Of a stretch of DNA of 64,000 nt, positions 56,278-64,000 are shown in pieces (position 1 is the first letter of the stretch; each line of letters opens with the position of its first letter). The translations under genes were made by a program, and so were the position numbers. The notes beneath the pieces are model-generated. The model worked only from the letters and a program-made list of their open reading frames with translations. It was not told where the DNA came from and ran no database searches. The stretch covers positions 186,001-250,000 of the forward strand of contig NZ_SLWW01000002.1 of NCBI RefSeq assembly GCF_004342445.1. Direction: 5' to 3'. This DNA comes from Rhodovulum euryhalinum (GTDB lineage: Bacteria; Pseudomonadota; Alphaproteobacteria; Rhodobacterales; Rhodobacteraceae).

Positions 56278-58194
56278 CTACGAGCGCTTCCTGTCGTCGT
56301 CCAAGTCCTCGAACTCGGCATCGACGATGCCCTCGTCCACGCCACTGGGACCGTCGTCGTCATGGGCGGCGCCTTCGGCCTGCTGCTGCTGGGCCTTGTA
56401 GATCGCCTCGCCCAGCCGCATCGCCGCCTCGGAGACGTTCTGGATGCCGCCCTTGATCTTGCCGACATCCTCGGTTTCCAGCGTGTCCTTGAGCGCGGCG
56501 ATGGCCAGTTCGATCGCCTCGACGGTCGAGGGGTCGACCTTGTCGCCATGCTCCTCGATCGACTTCTCGGTCGAATGGACAAGGCTTTCGGCCTGGTTGC
56601 GGGTCTCGACCAGTTCGCGGCGCTTCTTGTCCGCCTCGGCATTCGCCTCGGCGTCCCGGACCATCTTGTCGATCTCGTCGTCCGACAGACCGCCCGAGGC
56701 CTGGATCGTGATCCGATGCTCCTTGCCGGTGCCCTTGTCCTTGGCGCTGACCGACACGATGCCGTTCGCGTCGATGTCGAAGGTCACCTCGATCTGCGGC
56801 ATGCCGCGCGGCGCGGGCGGGATGTCTTCCAGGTTGAACTGGCCCAGCATCTTGTTGTCAGCCGCCATTTCACGCTCGCCCTGGAACACCCGGATCGTCA
56901 CGGCGTTCTGGTTGTCCTCGGCGGTCGAGAAGATCTGCGACTTCTTCGTGGGGATCGTGGTGTTGCGGTCGATCAGGCGGGTGAACACGCCGCCCAGCGT
57001 CTCGATCCCCAGCGACAGCGGGGTGACGTCCAGCAGCACCACGTCCTTGACGTCGCCCTGCAACACACCCGCCTGGATCGCGGCACCCATCGCCACGACC
57101 TCGTCGGGGTTCACGCCCTTGTGGGGTTCCTTGCCGAAGAACTTGGTCACCTCCTCGATCACGCGGGGCATCCGGGTCATGCCGCCGACAAGGACCACCT
57201 CGTCGATATCCGAGGTCGACAGGCCCGCATCCTTCAGCGCCGCCTGGCAGGGCTTGATCGAGTTCTTGATGAGATCGCCCACCAGACTTTCCAGCTTGGC
57301 GCGCGTCAGCTTCATCACCAGATGGAGCGGCGTGCCCGAATCCTTGTTCATCGAGATGAACGGCTGGTTGATCTCGGTCTGGCTGGAGGACGACAGCTCA
57401 ATCTTGGCCTTCTCGGCGGCTTCCTTGAGCCGCTGAAGCGCCATCTTGTCCTTGGACAGGTCGACGCCGTGCTCTTTCTTGAACTCGTCGGCCAGGTAGG
57501 CGACGATCCGCATGTCGAAATCTTCACCGCCAAGGAAGGTGTCGCCGTTGGTGGATTTCACCTCGAACAGGCCGTCGTCGATTTCCAGGATGGTGATGTC
57601 GAAGGTGCCGCCGCCCAGGTCATAGACCGCAATGGTACGGGTTTCCTTCTTGTCCAGGCCATAGGCCAGCGCGGCCGCCGTCGGCTCGTTGATGATGCGC
57701 AGCACCTCTAGGCCCGCGATCTTGCCGGCATCCTTGGTCGCCTGGCGCTGGGCGTCGTTGAAATAGGCGGGTACGGTGATGACGGCCTGCGTCACGGTCT
57801 CGCCGAGGTAGCTTTCGGCGGTTTCCTTCATCTTCTGCAGGATGAAGGCGGAAATCTGGCTGGGCGAATACTTTTCGCCGCGCACCTGCACCCAGGCATC
57901 GCCATTGCCGCCATCGACAATGGTATAGGGGACGTGCTTGCGGTCCTTCTCCACCTCGGGGTCGTCGGCGCGGCGCCCGATCAGGCGCTTGACCGCGAAG
58001 ACCGTATTGTCGGGGTTGGTGACCGCCTGCCGCTTGGCCGGCTGGCCCACGAGGCGCTCGGTTTCGGTGAAGGCGACGATCGAGGGGGTCGTCCGCGCGC
58101 CTTCGGAATTCTCGATCACCCGGGGTTGCGAGCCGTCCATGATGGCGACGCAGGAGTTCGTGGTCCCAAGGTCGATCCCGATGACTTTGGCCAT
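56278..58194 (-). CDS. dnaK: Chaperone protein DnaK (Hsp70)
   Basis: ATP-dependent chaperone. The 638-residue product has the actin-like ATPase domain ([43 protein letters not shown]), the substrate-binding domain ([16 protein letters not shown]) and a C-terminal lid ending in an acidic EFEDLDD-type tail. Its promoter region contains an excellent match to the alphaproteobacterial RpoH consensus. Cofactors grpE (10.7 kb) and dnaJ (adjacent) are in the same window. Confidence 0.98.
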   Translation of the reverse strand: MAKVIGIDLGTTNSCVAIMDGSQPRVIENSEGARTTPSIVAFTETERLVGQPAKRQAVTNPDNTVFAVKRLIGRRADDPEVEKDRKHVPYTIVDGGNGDAWVQVRGEKYSPSQISAFILQKMKETAESYLGETVTQAVITVPAYFNDAQRQATKDAGKIAGLEVLRIINEPTAAALAYGLDKKETRTIAVYDLGGGTFDITILEIDDGLFEVKSTNGDTFLGGEDFDMRIVAYLADEFKKEHGVDLSKDKMALQRLKEAAEKAKIELSSSSQTEINQPFISMNKDSGTPLHLVMKLTRAKLESLVGDLIKNSIKPCQAALKDAGLSTSDIDEVVLVGGMTRMPRVIEEVTKFFGKEPHKGVNPDEVVAMGAAIQAGVLQGDVKDVVLLDVTPLSLGIETLGGVFTRLIDRNTTIPTKKSQIFSTAEDNQNAVTIRVFQGEREMAADNKMLGQFNLEDIPPAPRGMPQIEVTFDIDANGIVSVSAKDKGTGKEHRITIQASGGLSDDEIDKMVRDAEANAEADKKRRELVETRNQAESLVHSTEKSIEEHGDKVDPSTVEAIELAIAALKDTLETEDVGKIKGGIQNVSEAAMRLGEAIYKAQQQQAEGAAHDDDGPSGVDEGIVDAEFEDLDDDRKRS

Positions 58195-58302
58195 GTCTGT
58201 TACCTCTTCTTCGGCGATGTTGAGGAGAACAGACCCTGAAAAGGCCTCTGCCCTCCGATCCCAGAATTCGGCCGGGAACTTGTCCCGGCCCCATGTCTCG
58301 GG

Positions 58303-58334
58303 CGTATATAAGGAGGGGTCCGGAGCCCTGCAAG
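58303..58334 (-). promoter_or_regulatory. RpoH (sigma32-type) promoter of dnaK
   Basis: Read on the minus strand, CTTG (58334-58331) is followed after 18 bp by CTTATATACG (58312-58303), matching the alphaproteobacterial heat-shock pattern CTTG, N17-18, CYTATNTNNG at every specified base. Initiation would fall about 100 nt before the dnaK start. Confidence 0.75.
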
Positions 58335-58369
58335 CATGGCTTGTGACAGAAATGTGAGCGTGGTGAACG

Positions 58370-59002
58370 ATGTCCGAAACAGGTCAAAGCGGTCGTCCGG
58401 CGCCCGGACTGGTGGTCCGCGGGGTCGAGCTCTACCCGGGCTGGCTGGACCCGCCCGCCCAGCAGGCGATGGTCGAGGCGCTGCGTGCCGTGGTTGCCGC
58501 CGCCCCGCTGTTCCAGCCCGAGACGCGGTTCGGGCGCAAGATGAGCGTGCGGATGACCTCGGCCGGGCGGTTCGGCTGGGTGTCGGACCGGCGCGGCTAT
58601 CGCTACGCGCCGATGCATCCCTCGGGCGGGGCCTGGCCGCCGATCCCGGCCCCGGTTCTGGCGGTCTGGGACGCGATCACCGGCCTCGACCGGCGGCCCG
58701 ATTGCTGTCTGCTGAACTACTATGCCGAGGGCGCGCGGATGGGGATGCATCAGGACCGGGACGAGGCCGATTTCGGCTGGCCCGTGCTGTCGATCTCGCT
58801 GGGCGACCAGGCGCTGTTCCGGATCGGCAATCTCGATCGCGGCGGGTCGACCGAAAGCCTTTGGCTGAGCTCGGGCGATGTACTGGTGATGGGGGGCGAG
58901 GCAAGACTTGTCCACCACGGCATCGACCGGGTGCGCGCGGGGTCATCGACGCTCTTGCCCGGCGGCGGACGCATCAACCTGACGCTCCGGGTTGTGGACT
59001 AG
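58370..59002 (+). CDS. alkB: AlkB-type 2-oxoglutarate/Fe(II) dioxygenase
   Basis: Oxidative demethylase that repairs 1-methyladenine and 3-methylcytosine in DNA or RNA. The 210-residue product has the iron ligands in MGMHQDRDE (His, Asp) and LVHHGIDRV (distal His), the 2-oxoglutarate-binding arginines near the C-terminus (INLTLRVVD), and [13 protein letters not shown] 58370 is the likely start. It is divergent from dnaK, and no Ada or AlkA gene is adjacent. Confidence 0.93.
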   Translation: MSETGQSGRPAPGLVVRGVELYPGWLDPPAQQAMVEALRAVVAAAPLFQPETRFGRKMSVRMTSAGRFGWVSDRRGYRYAPMHPSGGAWPPIPAPVLAVWDAITGLDRRPDCCLLNYYAEGARMGMHQDRDEADFGWPVLSISLGDQALFRIGNLDRGGSTESLWLSSGDVLVMGGEARLVHHGIDRVRAGSSTLLPGGGRINLTLRVVD

Positions 59003-59105
59003 CATCCGGTCCGGAGGGGGCCGCCCTTTGCGACCCCCCGGGGGCAAGGCTTGTCTCGTTGCGCCACGCCGGACGGCCGGCCGACCTGACCGGCCGGATC
59101 TGCCT

Positions 59106-59546
59106 CTATGGCTGGACCGTGACGGCGATCGGCTCGGACATCACCGGGGGGTCGTGCGGCAGATGCGCCGCATCGCCAAGCAGCAGCCACAGCGAATGTT
59201 CGCCCGCGGGCAGGTCCAGCGTCACCTCGGTCTGGCCGCCCCCGAAATGGATGTGGGCGTCGTCGGCTGGTACGGCCACCGAGAAATCGTAGTCCTCCTG
59301 CGGAACGTTGATGATGAGGTGGTGGTGGCCCGTCCCCTCGGCCATCGTCCCCGCGGGGGCGACGCCCATGCCTTCCAGACCGAACCGGATCGTCACCGGG
59401 TTCGAGACGGTGGCGCCATTCTCGGGGCTGATGATGTAGGCGCGGGCTCCCTCGGGGGCTGGCGTTCGGTCCTGCGCCGCGGCGGGCAGCGCCAGCGTGG
59501 CGCAAAGCGCGATGGCGCCGGGGCGCAGCAGTGTAGTGCGGATCAT
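59106..59546 (-). CDS. DUF4399-type exported protein
   Basis: Small periplasmic protein of unknown function. The 146-residue product has a signal peptide (LLRPGAIALCATLALPAAAQD) and a beta-sandwich domain with ARAYIISPENGATVSNPVTIRFGLEGMGVAPAG, a GTGHHHLIIN histidine cluster, AHIHFGGGQTEVTLDLPAGEHSLWLLLGD and PPVMSEPIAVTV. The His residues and the fold are reminiscent of the DUF4399 family. GGAGGAG precedes ATG 59546. The histidines suggest metal binding, by inference. Confidence 0.8.
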   Translation of the reverse strand: MIRTTLLRPGAIALCATLALPAAAQDRTPAPEGARAYIISPENGATVSNPVTIRFGLEGMGVAPAGTMAEGTGHHHLIINVPQEDYDFSVAVPADDAHIHFGGGQTEVTLDLPAGEHSLWLLLGDAAHLPHDPPVMSEPIAVTVQP

Positions 59547-59637
59547 GGCAGACTCCTCCCTGTCTGACGATGTCTGTCCCCCGAGATCCTCTTGCGGGAT
59601 CGTGATGACCGGAAGAATAGGCCGGGCCGCCCGCCGT

Positions 59638-60186
59638 TCAATCCTCGGCGGGGGCGGCCGGTGCGCGGGGCGGGATCGGGATCCACAGCCCCGTGACATG
59701 CACGTCCACCAGTTCGTCGCAGTGGAACAGCGTGTAGGTGAAGATCGTCTCGGGCTTGCGCATGATCCGCGGCCCCGAGGTCAGCAGGCCGGCCGGTTGC
59801 GGGCGCACGCCGGGCTGCATCCGCGGGCCATGGATCCGCTGGGCGGGCGAGACCACAACCTCGGCCAGGGGCAAGCCGGGACCGAAGGCGCCGGGCCGGA
59901 TCAGGATCGGCAATGCCTCGGGATGGCAGGCCAGAAACGCCTCGTCCAGAACGTAGCGGTCCAGCCAGACGATGCGCTTGAACGGTCCGCGGCGGGTACG
60001 GACCCGGTCTCCGACGCGCAGCGTCTGCGCCGGGAAGTCGCCGAAATCGGTCGTGATGCGGGTCATCGGGCCAAAGCCGGGCAGAGTCCATGCCGGGGGC
60101 TGACACCGCGTGCCGGACGCCTGTCCCGGCGCAGAGAGTGGGGCGGCGGGGCTGGACACGCCCCTGGTGGAATACGGGTCGGACAT
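59638..60186 (-). CDS. Degenerate Hint (Hedgehog/intein) domain protein
   Basis: The 182-residue product contains a Hint_2-like fold at about 43-155 (GDFPAQTLRVGDRVRTRRGPFKRIVWLDRYVL, PILIRPGAFGPGLPLAEVVVSPAQRIHG). The usual N-terminal catalytic cysteine is absent (residues around 41 read GPMTRITTD), and the expected Ser-Pro-x-His reads SPAQRIHG. It is therefore probably not self-splicing and may be a binding module. ATG 60186 and internal ATG 60066 are both possible starts. A long intergenic region with strong RNA-like structure lies immediately upstream. Many Rhodobacteraceae have standalone Hint proteins of unknown role. Confidence 0.7.
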   Translation of the reverse strand: MSDPYSTRGVSSPAAPLSAPGQASGTRCQPPAWTLPGFGPMTRITTDFGDFPAQTLRVGDRVRTRRGPFKRIVWLDRYVLDEAFLACHPEALPILIRPGAFGPGLPLAEVVVSPAQRIHGPRMQPGVRPQPAGLLTSGPRIMRKPETIFTYTLFHCDELVDVHVTGLWIPIPPRAPAAPAED

Positions 60187-60255
60187 CGTCTGCCTTCACG
60201 CCGTGGCTGCCGCAATGCTACGCGTCCGCCAATCGAGGGCGGTACCCGCACTGCG

Positions 60256-60521
60256 TTGGGGTGCACAGGACCGAACAAACCGAAGGCCCGTGCACCCCAA
60301 GCAACCACACCACTGGTTACAAGCCCCGAAGGGCCCCCACCCGGGACCGGACGATGCCGTCCCGCGGGTGAGTACGCTCTCGGAATAGGTCAACTCTCGG
60401 GTGGAGTCCTGCCGCTTTGTGGAGCTTTGGTGACGTGGCTTCCACAAGGCCGCGAAAGCCGTTTCGGGCCTGTCGTCGCAACGGCGACAGTTGGACCACG
60501 CAACCTGACGGAAAGTCAGGT
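60256..60521. ncRNA. Candidate structured RNA, strand and class unknown
   Basis: Between the Hint gene and smpB is a 566-bp stretch without a convincing gene. It holds a run of strong stems: TTGGGGTGCAC/GTGCACCCCAA (60256-60266, 60290-60300); AACCA/TGGTT (60303-60318); GCCC-CGAA-GGGC (60323-60334); a 10-bp stem with a 2-nt bulge (60338-60370). Next come a stem of up to 12 bp with one bulge (60414-60450), CGAAA/TTTCG (60453-60466), a 9-bp stem with CAA loop (60470-60490) and ACCTGAC-GGAAA-GTCAGGT (60503-60521). Hallmarks of RNase P, SRP, tmRNA and 6S RNA are absent. If read on the minus strand it would be the 5' leader of the Hint gene. Confidence 0.5.
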
Positions 60522-60737
60522 CGATGCCGGTGCCATCCCTGTTTTCGTTTCCCGATGATCAACAATGGATGATGGCAGTTTCGCCACCTTTCGGTCGTTC
60601 GCGAAGCGTGGACAAACCGTTTCCGGCGATTTTTCGACGTCTCTTCGGAAAATCCAAGGGGATTCCCTGCCGCACGGACCGCGACTCACCCCAACCACTG
60701 CGCCGCCTGACCGCTTCCCCCCCGCGCCGGTTTCGCC
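60522..60737. other. Intergenic stretch before smpB
   Basis: After the last strong stem of the candidate RNA, I see a T-rich segment at 60540-60550 (TGTTTTCGTTTC). It could mark the 3' end of a plus-strand RNA, with a short GATG/CATC stem just before it. From there to the smpB -10 element I see no gene, repeat or terminator. Confidence 0.5.
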
Positions 60738-60743
60738 TATATG
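60738..60743 (+). promoter_or_regulatory. Candidate -10 element of smpB
   Basis: TATATG at 60738-60743 lies ten bases before ATG 60753, with only a weak -35 (TTCCCC, 17 bp upstream). A start near 60750 would make the mRNA leaderless or nearly so. This also argues against the upstream ATG at 60741, which would lie inside the -10. Confidence 0.4.
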
Positions 60744-60752
60744 CGCTCCACC

Positions 60753-61229
60753 ATGGCAAAAGCGAAATCCGATCCCAACTACAAGGTGATCGCCGAAAAC
60801 CGGCGGGCGCGCTACGATTACGCGATCGAGGACGACCTCGAATGTGGGATCATGTTGCAGGGCTCCGAGGTCAAGTCGCTGCGCGAGAACGGCGCCAACA
60901 TCGCCGAAAGCTATGCCAGCGTCGAGAACGGCGAGTTGTGGCTGATCAACGGCTATATCCCGCCCTACGAGCAGGCCAAGACATGGGGCCACGAGGAACG
61001 GCGCCGCCGCAAGCTTCTGGTCAGCCGCAAGGAACTGGCCCGACTCTGGTCCGACACCCAGCGCAAGGGCTACACGCTGGTGCCGCTGGTTCTGTATTTC
61101 AACCACAAGGGCGTGGCCAAGCTGAAGATCGGCATCGCCAAGGGCAAGAAGACCCAGGACAAGCGCGCCACCGAGGCGCAGCGTGACTGGCAGCGCCAGA
61201 AACAACGCCTGTTGAAGGACCACGGCTGA
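60753..61229 (+). CDS. smpB: SsrA-binding protein SmpB
   Basis: tmRNA-binding protein essential for trans-translation. The 158-residue product has [65 protein letters not shown], and the lysine-rich C-terminal helix ([31 protein letters not shown]) that enters the ribosomal decoding centre. ATG 60753 gives the usual [17 protein letters not shown] start; ATG 60741 would add MRST. No ssrA tag sequence was found nearby. Confidence 0.97.
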   Translation: MAKAKSDPNYKVIAENRRARYDYAIEDDLECGIMLQGSEVKSLRENGANIAESYASVENGELWLINGYIPPYEQAKTWGHEERRRRKLLVSRKELARLWSDTQRKGYTLVPLVLYFNHKGVAKLKIGIAKGKKTQDKRATEAQRDWQRQKQRLLKDHG

Positions 61230-61293
61230 TCGCCTTGCCAGGCGGGCGGCACCGTTTTAAGTGGGAACGGTGCTGCGCGAGGCGGAGGGGTGC

Positions 61294-62157
61294 ATGGCCT
61301 GTGACGATCCGAAGACGCTGGTCTCGACCGAGTGGCTGGCGGCCCACCTGAAGGACCCCGACCTGCGCATCCTCGACGGGTCATGGTACCTGCCCACGAT
61401 GGGCCGGGATGGCCGCGCGGAATACGCCGCCGCCCACATCCCCGGTGCGCGGTTCTTCGACATCGACGAGATGTCGGACCAGCGGTCCGAGATCCCGCAC
61501 ATGGCACCCCCGGTGGAAAAGTTCATCAGCCGGATGCGCGCGATGGGCGTGGGCGACGGCCACCAGGTCGTGGTCTATGACGGTGCGGGGCTGTTTTCGG
61601 CCGCGCGGGTCTGGTGGACCTTCCGGCTGATGGGCAAGACCGACATCGCGGTGCTGGACGGCGGGTTCCCGAAATGGCTGGCCGAGGGGCGCCCGGTCGA
61701 GGACATGGCGCCCATGGTGCGCGACCGGCACATGACGGTGCAGCGCCAGGCGCATCTGGTCAAGGACGTGACCCAGGTGGCGGCGGCCTCCAAGCTGGGC
61801 GATCACGAAATCATCGACGCCCGCAGCCCCGGCCGCTTCGAGGGCCGCGAGCCCGAACCGCGGCCGAACCTGCGGTCGGGTCACATTCCGGGGTCGAAGA
61901 ACGTGCATTTCGCCACGCTCCTGAACCCCGACGGCACGATGAAGTCGCCCGACGCTCTGCGCGCGCTGTTCGCGGCCGCGGGCGTGGACCTGAAGAAGCC
62001 CGCGATCACGTCCTGCGGGTCGGGGGTGAACGGGGCGATGCTGAACCTCGCGCTGGAACTTGTGGGCCACCGCAACCACGCGCTTTACGACGGGGCCTGG
62101 ACGGAATGGGGCATGTATAACGATCTGGCGGTCGAGACGGGGCCTGCGAAATGCTGA
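61294..62157 (+). CDS. sseA: 3-mercaptopyruvate sulfurtransferase
   Basis: Rhodanese-family enzyme transferring sulfur from 3-mercaptopyruvate to thiols or cyanide. The 287-residue product has two rhodanese domains: the inactive N-terminal one (LRILDGSWYLPTMGRDGRAEYAAAHIPGARFFDIDEMSD) and the active C-terminal one with the cysteine loop ITSCGSGVNGA. The CGSGV loop marks mercaptopyruvate rather than thiosulfate transferases. ATG 61294 is chosen because GGAGGGG lies directly upstream; GTG 61261 would add 11 residues. Its end overlaps the aminotransferase start. Confidence 0.92.
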   Translation: MACDDPKTLVSTEWLAAHLKDPDLRILDGSWYLPTMGRDGRAEYAAAHIPGARFFDIDEMSDQRSEIPHMAPPVEKFISRMRAMGVGDGHQVVVYDGAGLFSAARVWWTFRLMGKTDIAVLDGGFPKWLAEGRPVEDMAPMVRDRHMTVQRQAHLVKDVTQVAAASKLGDHEIIDARSPGRFEGREPEPRPNLRSGHIPGSKNVHFATLLNPDGTMKSPDALRALFAAAGVDLKKPAITSCGSGVNGAMLNLALELVGHRNHALYDGAWTEWGMYNDLAVETGPAKC

Positions 62158-63335
62158 ACCTGCTGTCCCCGCAGACGCCCGACAAGATCATCGGCCTGAT
62201 GCAGGCCTTCCGGGCCGATCCGCGAACGGACAAGATCGACCTGGGCGTGGGGGTCTACCGCGACGACGAGGGCCGGACCCGGGTGTTGCGTGCGGTCAAG
62301 GCCGCCGAGGAACGGCTGTGGCGCAGCCAGGACACCAAGGGCTATGTCGGGATCGAGGGCGATCCGGCTTTCCTCGACGCGATGCGGGGGCTGGTGCTGG
62401 GCGGTTCCGTGGCGCCCGAGCGGGTGGCGGCGGTCGCCACGCCCGGCGGCACGGCGGCGGTGCGGATCGCGCTTGACCTGGTCCGGCTGGCCAACCCCAA
62501 GACGCGGGTCTTCGTGCCCGATCCGAGCTGGCCGAACCATGCGGCGATCATCGGGTTCGTCGGCCTCGAACGGGTGGATTACCGGTACTACGATGCCGTG
62601 GGACGGACGCTCGACATGGCCGGCCTGCTGGCCGACCTGGAACGGACGGGGCCCGGCGATGTCGTGATCCTGCATGGCTGCTGCCACAACCCGACCGGGG
62701 CGGATCTGAGCGCGCGGGACTGGGCCGAGGTGGGCAAGGTGCTGGCGCGGACGGGTGCGCTGGTGATGGTGGACCTCGCCTACCAGGGGTTCGGCGCGGG
62801 GATCGAGGCGGATGCGGCCGGGCTGCGCGCGCTGGCGGCCAGCCTGCCCGAGATGCTGGTCGCGGTGAGCTGTTCCAAGAATTTCGGTCTTTACCGTGAA
62901 CGGGTTGCGGCGATTCTGGCGGTGTCGGCCGATGCGGCGACCGCGGGGTTGGTGCGGGGCAACCTGTCGAACCTGAACCGGCAGACCTATGCCTTTCCGC
63001 CCGACCATGGCGCGCGGGTCGTCACCGAGATATTGGGGGACGCGGCGCTTTGCGATCAATGGATGGTTGAGCTCGACTCGATGCGGTTCCGGATGCAGGA
63101 GTTGCGCACGGCGCTGGCTGAAACCCTGCGCGACATCAGCGGATCGGACCGGTTTGCCTATCTGGCGGGGCAGCGGGGCATGTTCTCGCTGTTGGGTGCC
63201 AGTCCCGTGCAAGTCGCGAAAATGCGTGACGAAAAAGGGGTTTACGTGATCGGGGATAGCCGGATGAACGTGGCCGGCCTGACCGAGGCGAACATCCCGC
63301 GGGTGGCCGAGGCGATGCTGGCTGCGGGGCTTTAG
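62151..63335 (+). CDS. Aromatic/aspartate aminotransferase (class I)
   Basis: PLP-dependent aminotransferase. The 394-residue product has the family start LDLGVGVYRDDEGRTRVLRAVKAAEERL, PGGTAAVRIAL, CCHNPTGADLSARDW, the PLP lysine in AVSCSKNFGLYRERVA, and the C-terminal arginine region VIGDSRMNVAGL. It resembles the TyrB/AspC subgroup. Overlap with sseA suggests coupling: transamination of cysteine by such enzymes yields 3-mercaptopyruvate, the SseA substrate. The pair may act as a cysteine-catabolism unit, by inference. Confidence 0.9.
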   Translation: MLNLLSPQTPDKIIGLMQAFRADPRTDKIDLGVGVYRDDEGRTRVLRAVKAAEERLWRSQDTKGYVGIEGDPAFLDAMRGLVLGGSVAPERVAAVATPGGTAAVRIALDLVRLANPKTRVFVPDPSWPNHAAIIGFVGLERVDYRYYDAVGRTLDMAGLLADLERTGPGDVVILHGCCHNPTGADLSARDWAEVGKVLARTGALVMVDLAYQGFGAGIEADAAGLRALAASLPEMLVAVSCSKNFGLYRERVAAILAVSADAATAGLVRGNLSNLNRQTYAFPPDHGARVVTEILGDAALCDQWMVELDSMRFRMQELRTALAETLRDISGSDRFAYLAGQRGMFSLLGASPVQVAKMRDEKGVYVIGDSRMNVAGLTEANIPRVAEAMLAAGL

Positions 63336-63371
63336 GGCGCCGCGACCGATTATCGGAATTCCATATGGCAA

Positions 63372-63405
63372 AACGGCGGGGCCTTGGCCCCGCCGTTCGC
63401 GTTTC
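63372..63405. terminator. Terminator between aminotransferase and amtB
   Basis: AACGGCGGGGCC (63372-63383) pairs perfectly with GGCCCCGCCGTT (63386-63397), a twelve-base-pair stem with a minimal loop. It is preceded by an A-run and followed by a few T residues. It lies between two convergent genes and probably serves both. Confidence 0.8.
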
Positions 63406-63421
63406 GCACGACCCCTTCGGA

Positions 63422-64000
63422 TCAGCTGTGATAGGCCGCCTCGCCGTGGCTTGTGAGGTCGAGGCCCTGACGCTCGCTGTCGCTGTCGACCCGCAGGCCC
63501 ACGGTCATGTCCACGAGCTTGTACAGGACCAGCGAGACCAGGCCGCACCACACGATGGTGACGCCCACGGCCTGTGCCTGGATGATGGTCTGGCCGATCG
63601 CCGAATAGTCGTCGCCACCCTGGCCGCCGAACATCGAGCCGCCGAACAGGCCGGTGCCCAGCGCGCCGACGATGCCGCCGATGCCGTGGATGCCGAACAC
63701 GTCCAGGCTGTCGTCATAGCCGAACTGGTGCTTCACCTTGGCCACGAAGAGATAGCAGATCGGCGACACGATCAGACCCAGGAGGATGGCGCCCATCGGA
63801 CCCAACTGGCCACAGGCCGGGGTGATGGCAACCAGACCGGCGACCATGCCCGAAGCCGCGCCCAGCATCGAGGCCTTGCCGCGCAGCAGTGCCTCGACCG
63901 CCGACCAGGACAGAATCGCCGCCGCTGTCGCCACGAAGGTGTTGATGAAGGGCAGGCCGGTGAAGCCGTTGGCCTCGAGGTTCGAGCCCGCGTTGAAGCC
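63422..64000 (-). CDS. amtB: Ammonium transporter AmtB, C-terminal part
   Basis: The reading frame is open to the right edge, so the N-terminus lies outside the window; 192 residues are visible. Features are GFNAGSNLEANG, ILSWSAVEALLRGKASMLGAASGMVAGLVAITPACG, GIHGIGGIVGALGTGLFGG (with the conserved pore histidine context DVFGIHGIGG), and VVWCGLVS-type terminal helix segments. The short C-terminal tail (DLTSHGEAAYHS) fits Amt proteins that interact with GlnK. glnK is often adjacent in this family and may lie just beyond the edge. Confidence 0.95.
   Translation of the reverse strand, partial: GFNAGSNLEANGFTGLPFINTFVATAAAILSWSAVEALLRGKASMLGAASGMVAGLVAITPACGQLGPMGAILLGLIVSPICYLFVAKVKHQFGYDDSLDVFGIHGIGGIVGALGTGLFGGSMFGGQGGDDYSAIGQTIIQAQAVGVTIVWCGLVSLVLYKLVDMTVGLRVDSDSERQGLDLTSHGEAAYHS

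Noticed and set aside
59003-59105. Intrinsic terminator after alkB
   Set aside because: The G- and C-runs can pair only with bulges and no T-run follows, so support is too weak to list.
60187-60560. RNase P RNA, tmRNA, SRP RNA or 6S RNA as identity of the structured region
   Set aside because: The invariant RNase P segment, the SRP core, a tRNA-like T-loop or tag frame, and a long rod-like 6S fold were looked for on both strands and not found.
60196-60565. Short open frames (about 80-95 codons) on both strands inside the structured region
   Set aside because: Compositions are arginine/proline/cysteine-rich without recognisable motifs, starts lack ribosome binding sites, and the frames overlap each other and the stems.
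1-64000. CRISPR arrays, insertion sequences, integrase/att sites, rRNA or tRNA genes
   Set aside because: Read through for regularly spaced repeats, transposase motifs and tRNA-like cloverleaf/CCA ends; none seen. Very short or degenerate elements could still be missed by eye.

Overview
This 64 kb window is a GC-rich, densely packed chromosomal segment with no rRNA, tRNA, insertion sequence, prophage or CRISPR array that I can see. Gene content and order (rho-mnmE-mnmG-rsmG-parA-parB, rph-rdgB-hemW beside hrcA-grpE, rimP-nusA-ylxR-infB, secA beside a PpiC-type isomerase and argJ, dnaK-dnaJ, smpB) point to an alphaproteobacterium of the Rhodobacteraceae (Roseobacter/Rhodobacter/Paracoccus group). 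Protein signatures agree: a NavAb-type sodium channel, a 59-residue AGGYSEP small protein before hemH, and a Hint-domain protein. This assignment is by recognition, not by database search.

Layout. 1-6973 (+): a gene tail, then rho, the tRNA-U34 modification genes mnmE and mnmG, rsmG and the parAB partition genes; two perfect parS palindromes lie inside mnmG and rsmG. 6980-9461 (-): rph-rdgB-hemW. 9581-11203 (+): hrcA-grpE. 11200-13857 (-): mutS. 13988-17106 (+): malic enzyme/PTA fusion and a ribokinase-family kinase. 17103-21539: secreted msrA, a sulfotransferase-like protein, argG, ilvA and an Hpt protein. 21696-26837: a response-regulator/PP2C phosphatase, two NUDIX enzymes, the Hsp33 chaperone, a CCA-adding-type enzyme and a LysE exporter. 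26888-30806: ABC exporter, RNA m5U methyltransferase and sodium channel. 30836-34128: two L,D-transpeptidases around a CAP-domain lipoprotein, the 59-residue small protein and hemH.

34202-40165: an NDUFAF5-like methyltransferase, comF, a glutaredoxin, a Nit amidase, a MarR regulator, ubiG, proline iminopeptidase, a second methyltransferase and an AT-richer orphan. 40200-45736: the rimP-nusA-ylxR-infB operon behind an attenuator-like leader. 45763-48692 (-): a 44-residue protein, mutT, argJ and the PpiC-type isomerase. 48730-54222 (+): secA with a palindrome-rich promoter, an unknown secreted protein and a PstS-like/OmpA fusion. 54226-58194 (-): radC, dnaJ, dnaK. 58370-60186: alkB, a DUF4399 protein and a degenerate Hint protein. 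60187-60752 has no convincing gene but is packed with strong inverted repeats and looks like an undescribed structured RNA. 60753-64000: smpB, a 3-mercaptopyruvate sulfurtransferase, an aminotransferase and a partial amtB.

Most genes are housekeeping: transcription termination and antitermination, translation initiation, tRNA and rRNA modification, chromosome partition, protein secretion and folding, heat shock, and arginine, isoleucine, heme and ubiquinone synthesis. The less expected material is regulatory or structural. It comprises the 60.2-60.5 kb RNA candidate, the rimP leader, the triple CTTAGG/CCTAAG palindrome at secA, an inverted repeat in a rare-codon patch inside rho, an RpoH-type promoter before dnaK, several small or orphan proteins, and repeated CTAG stop/stop overlaps between convergent genes.
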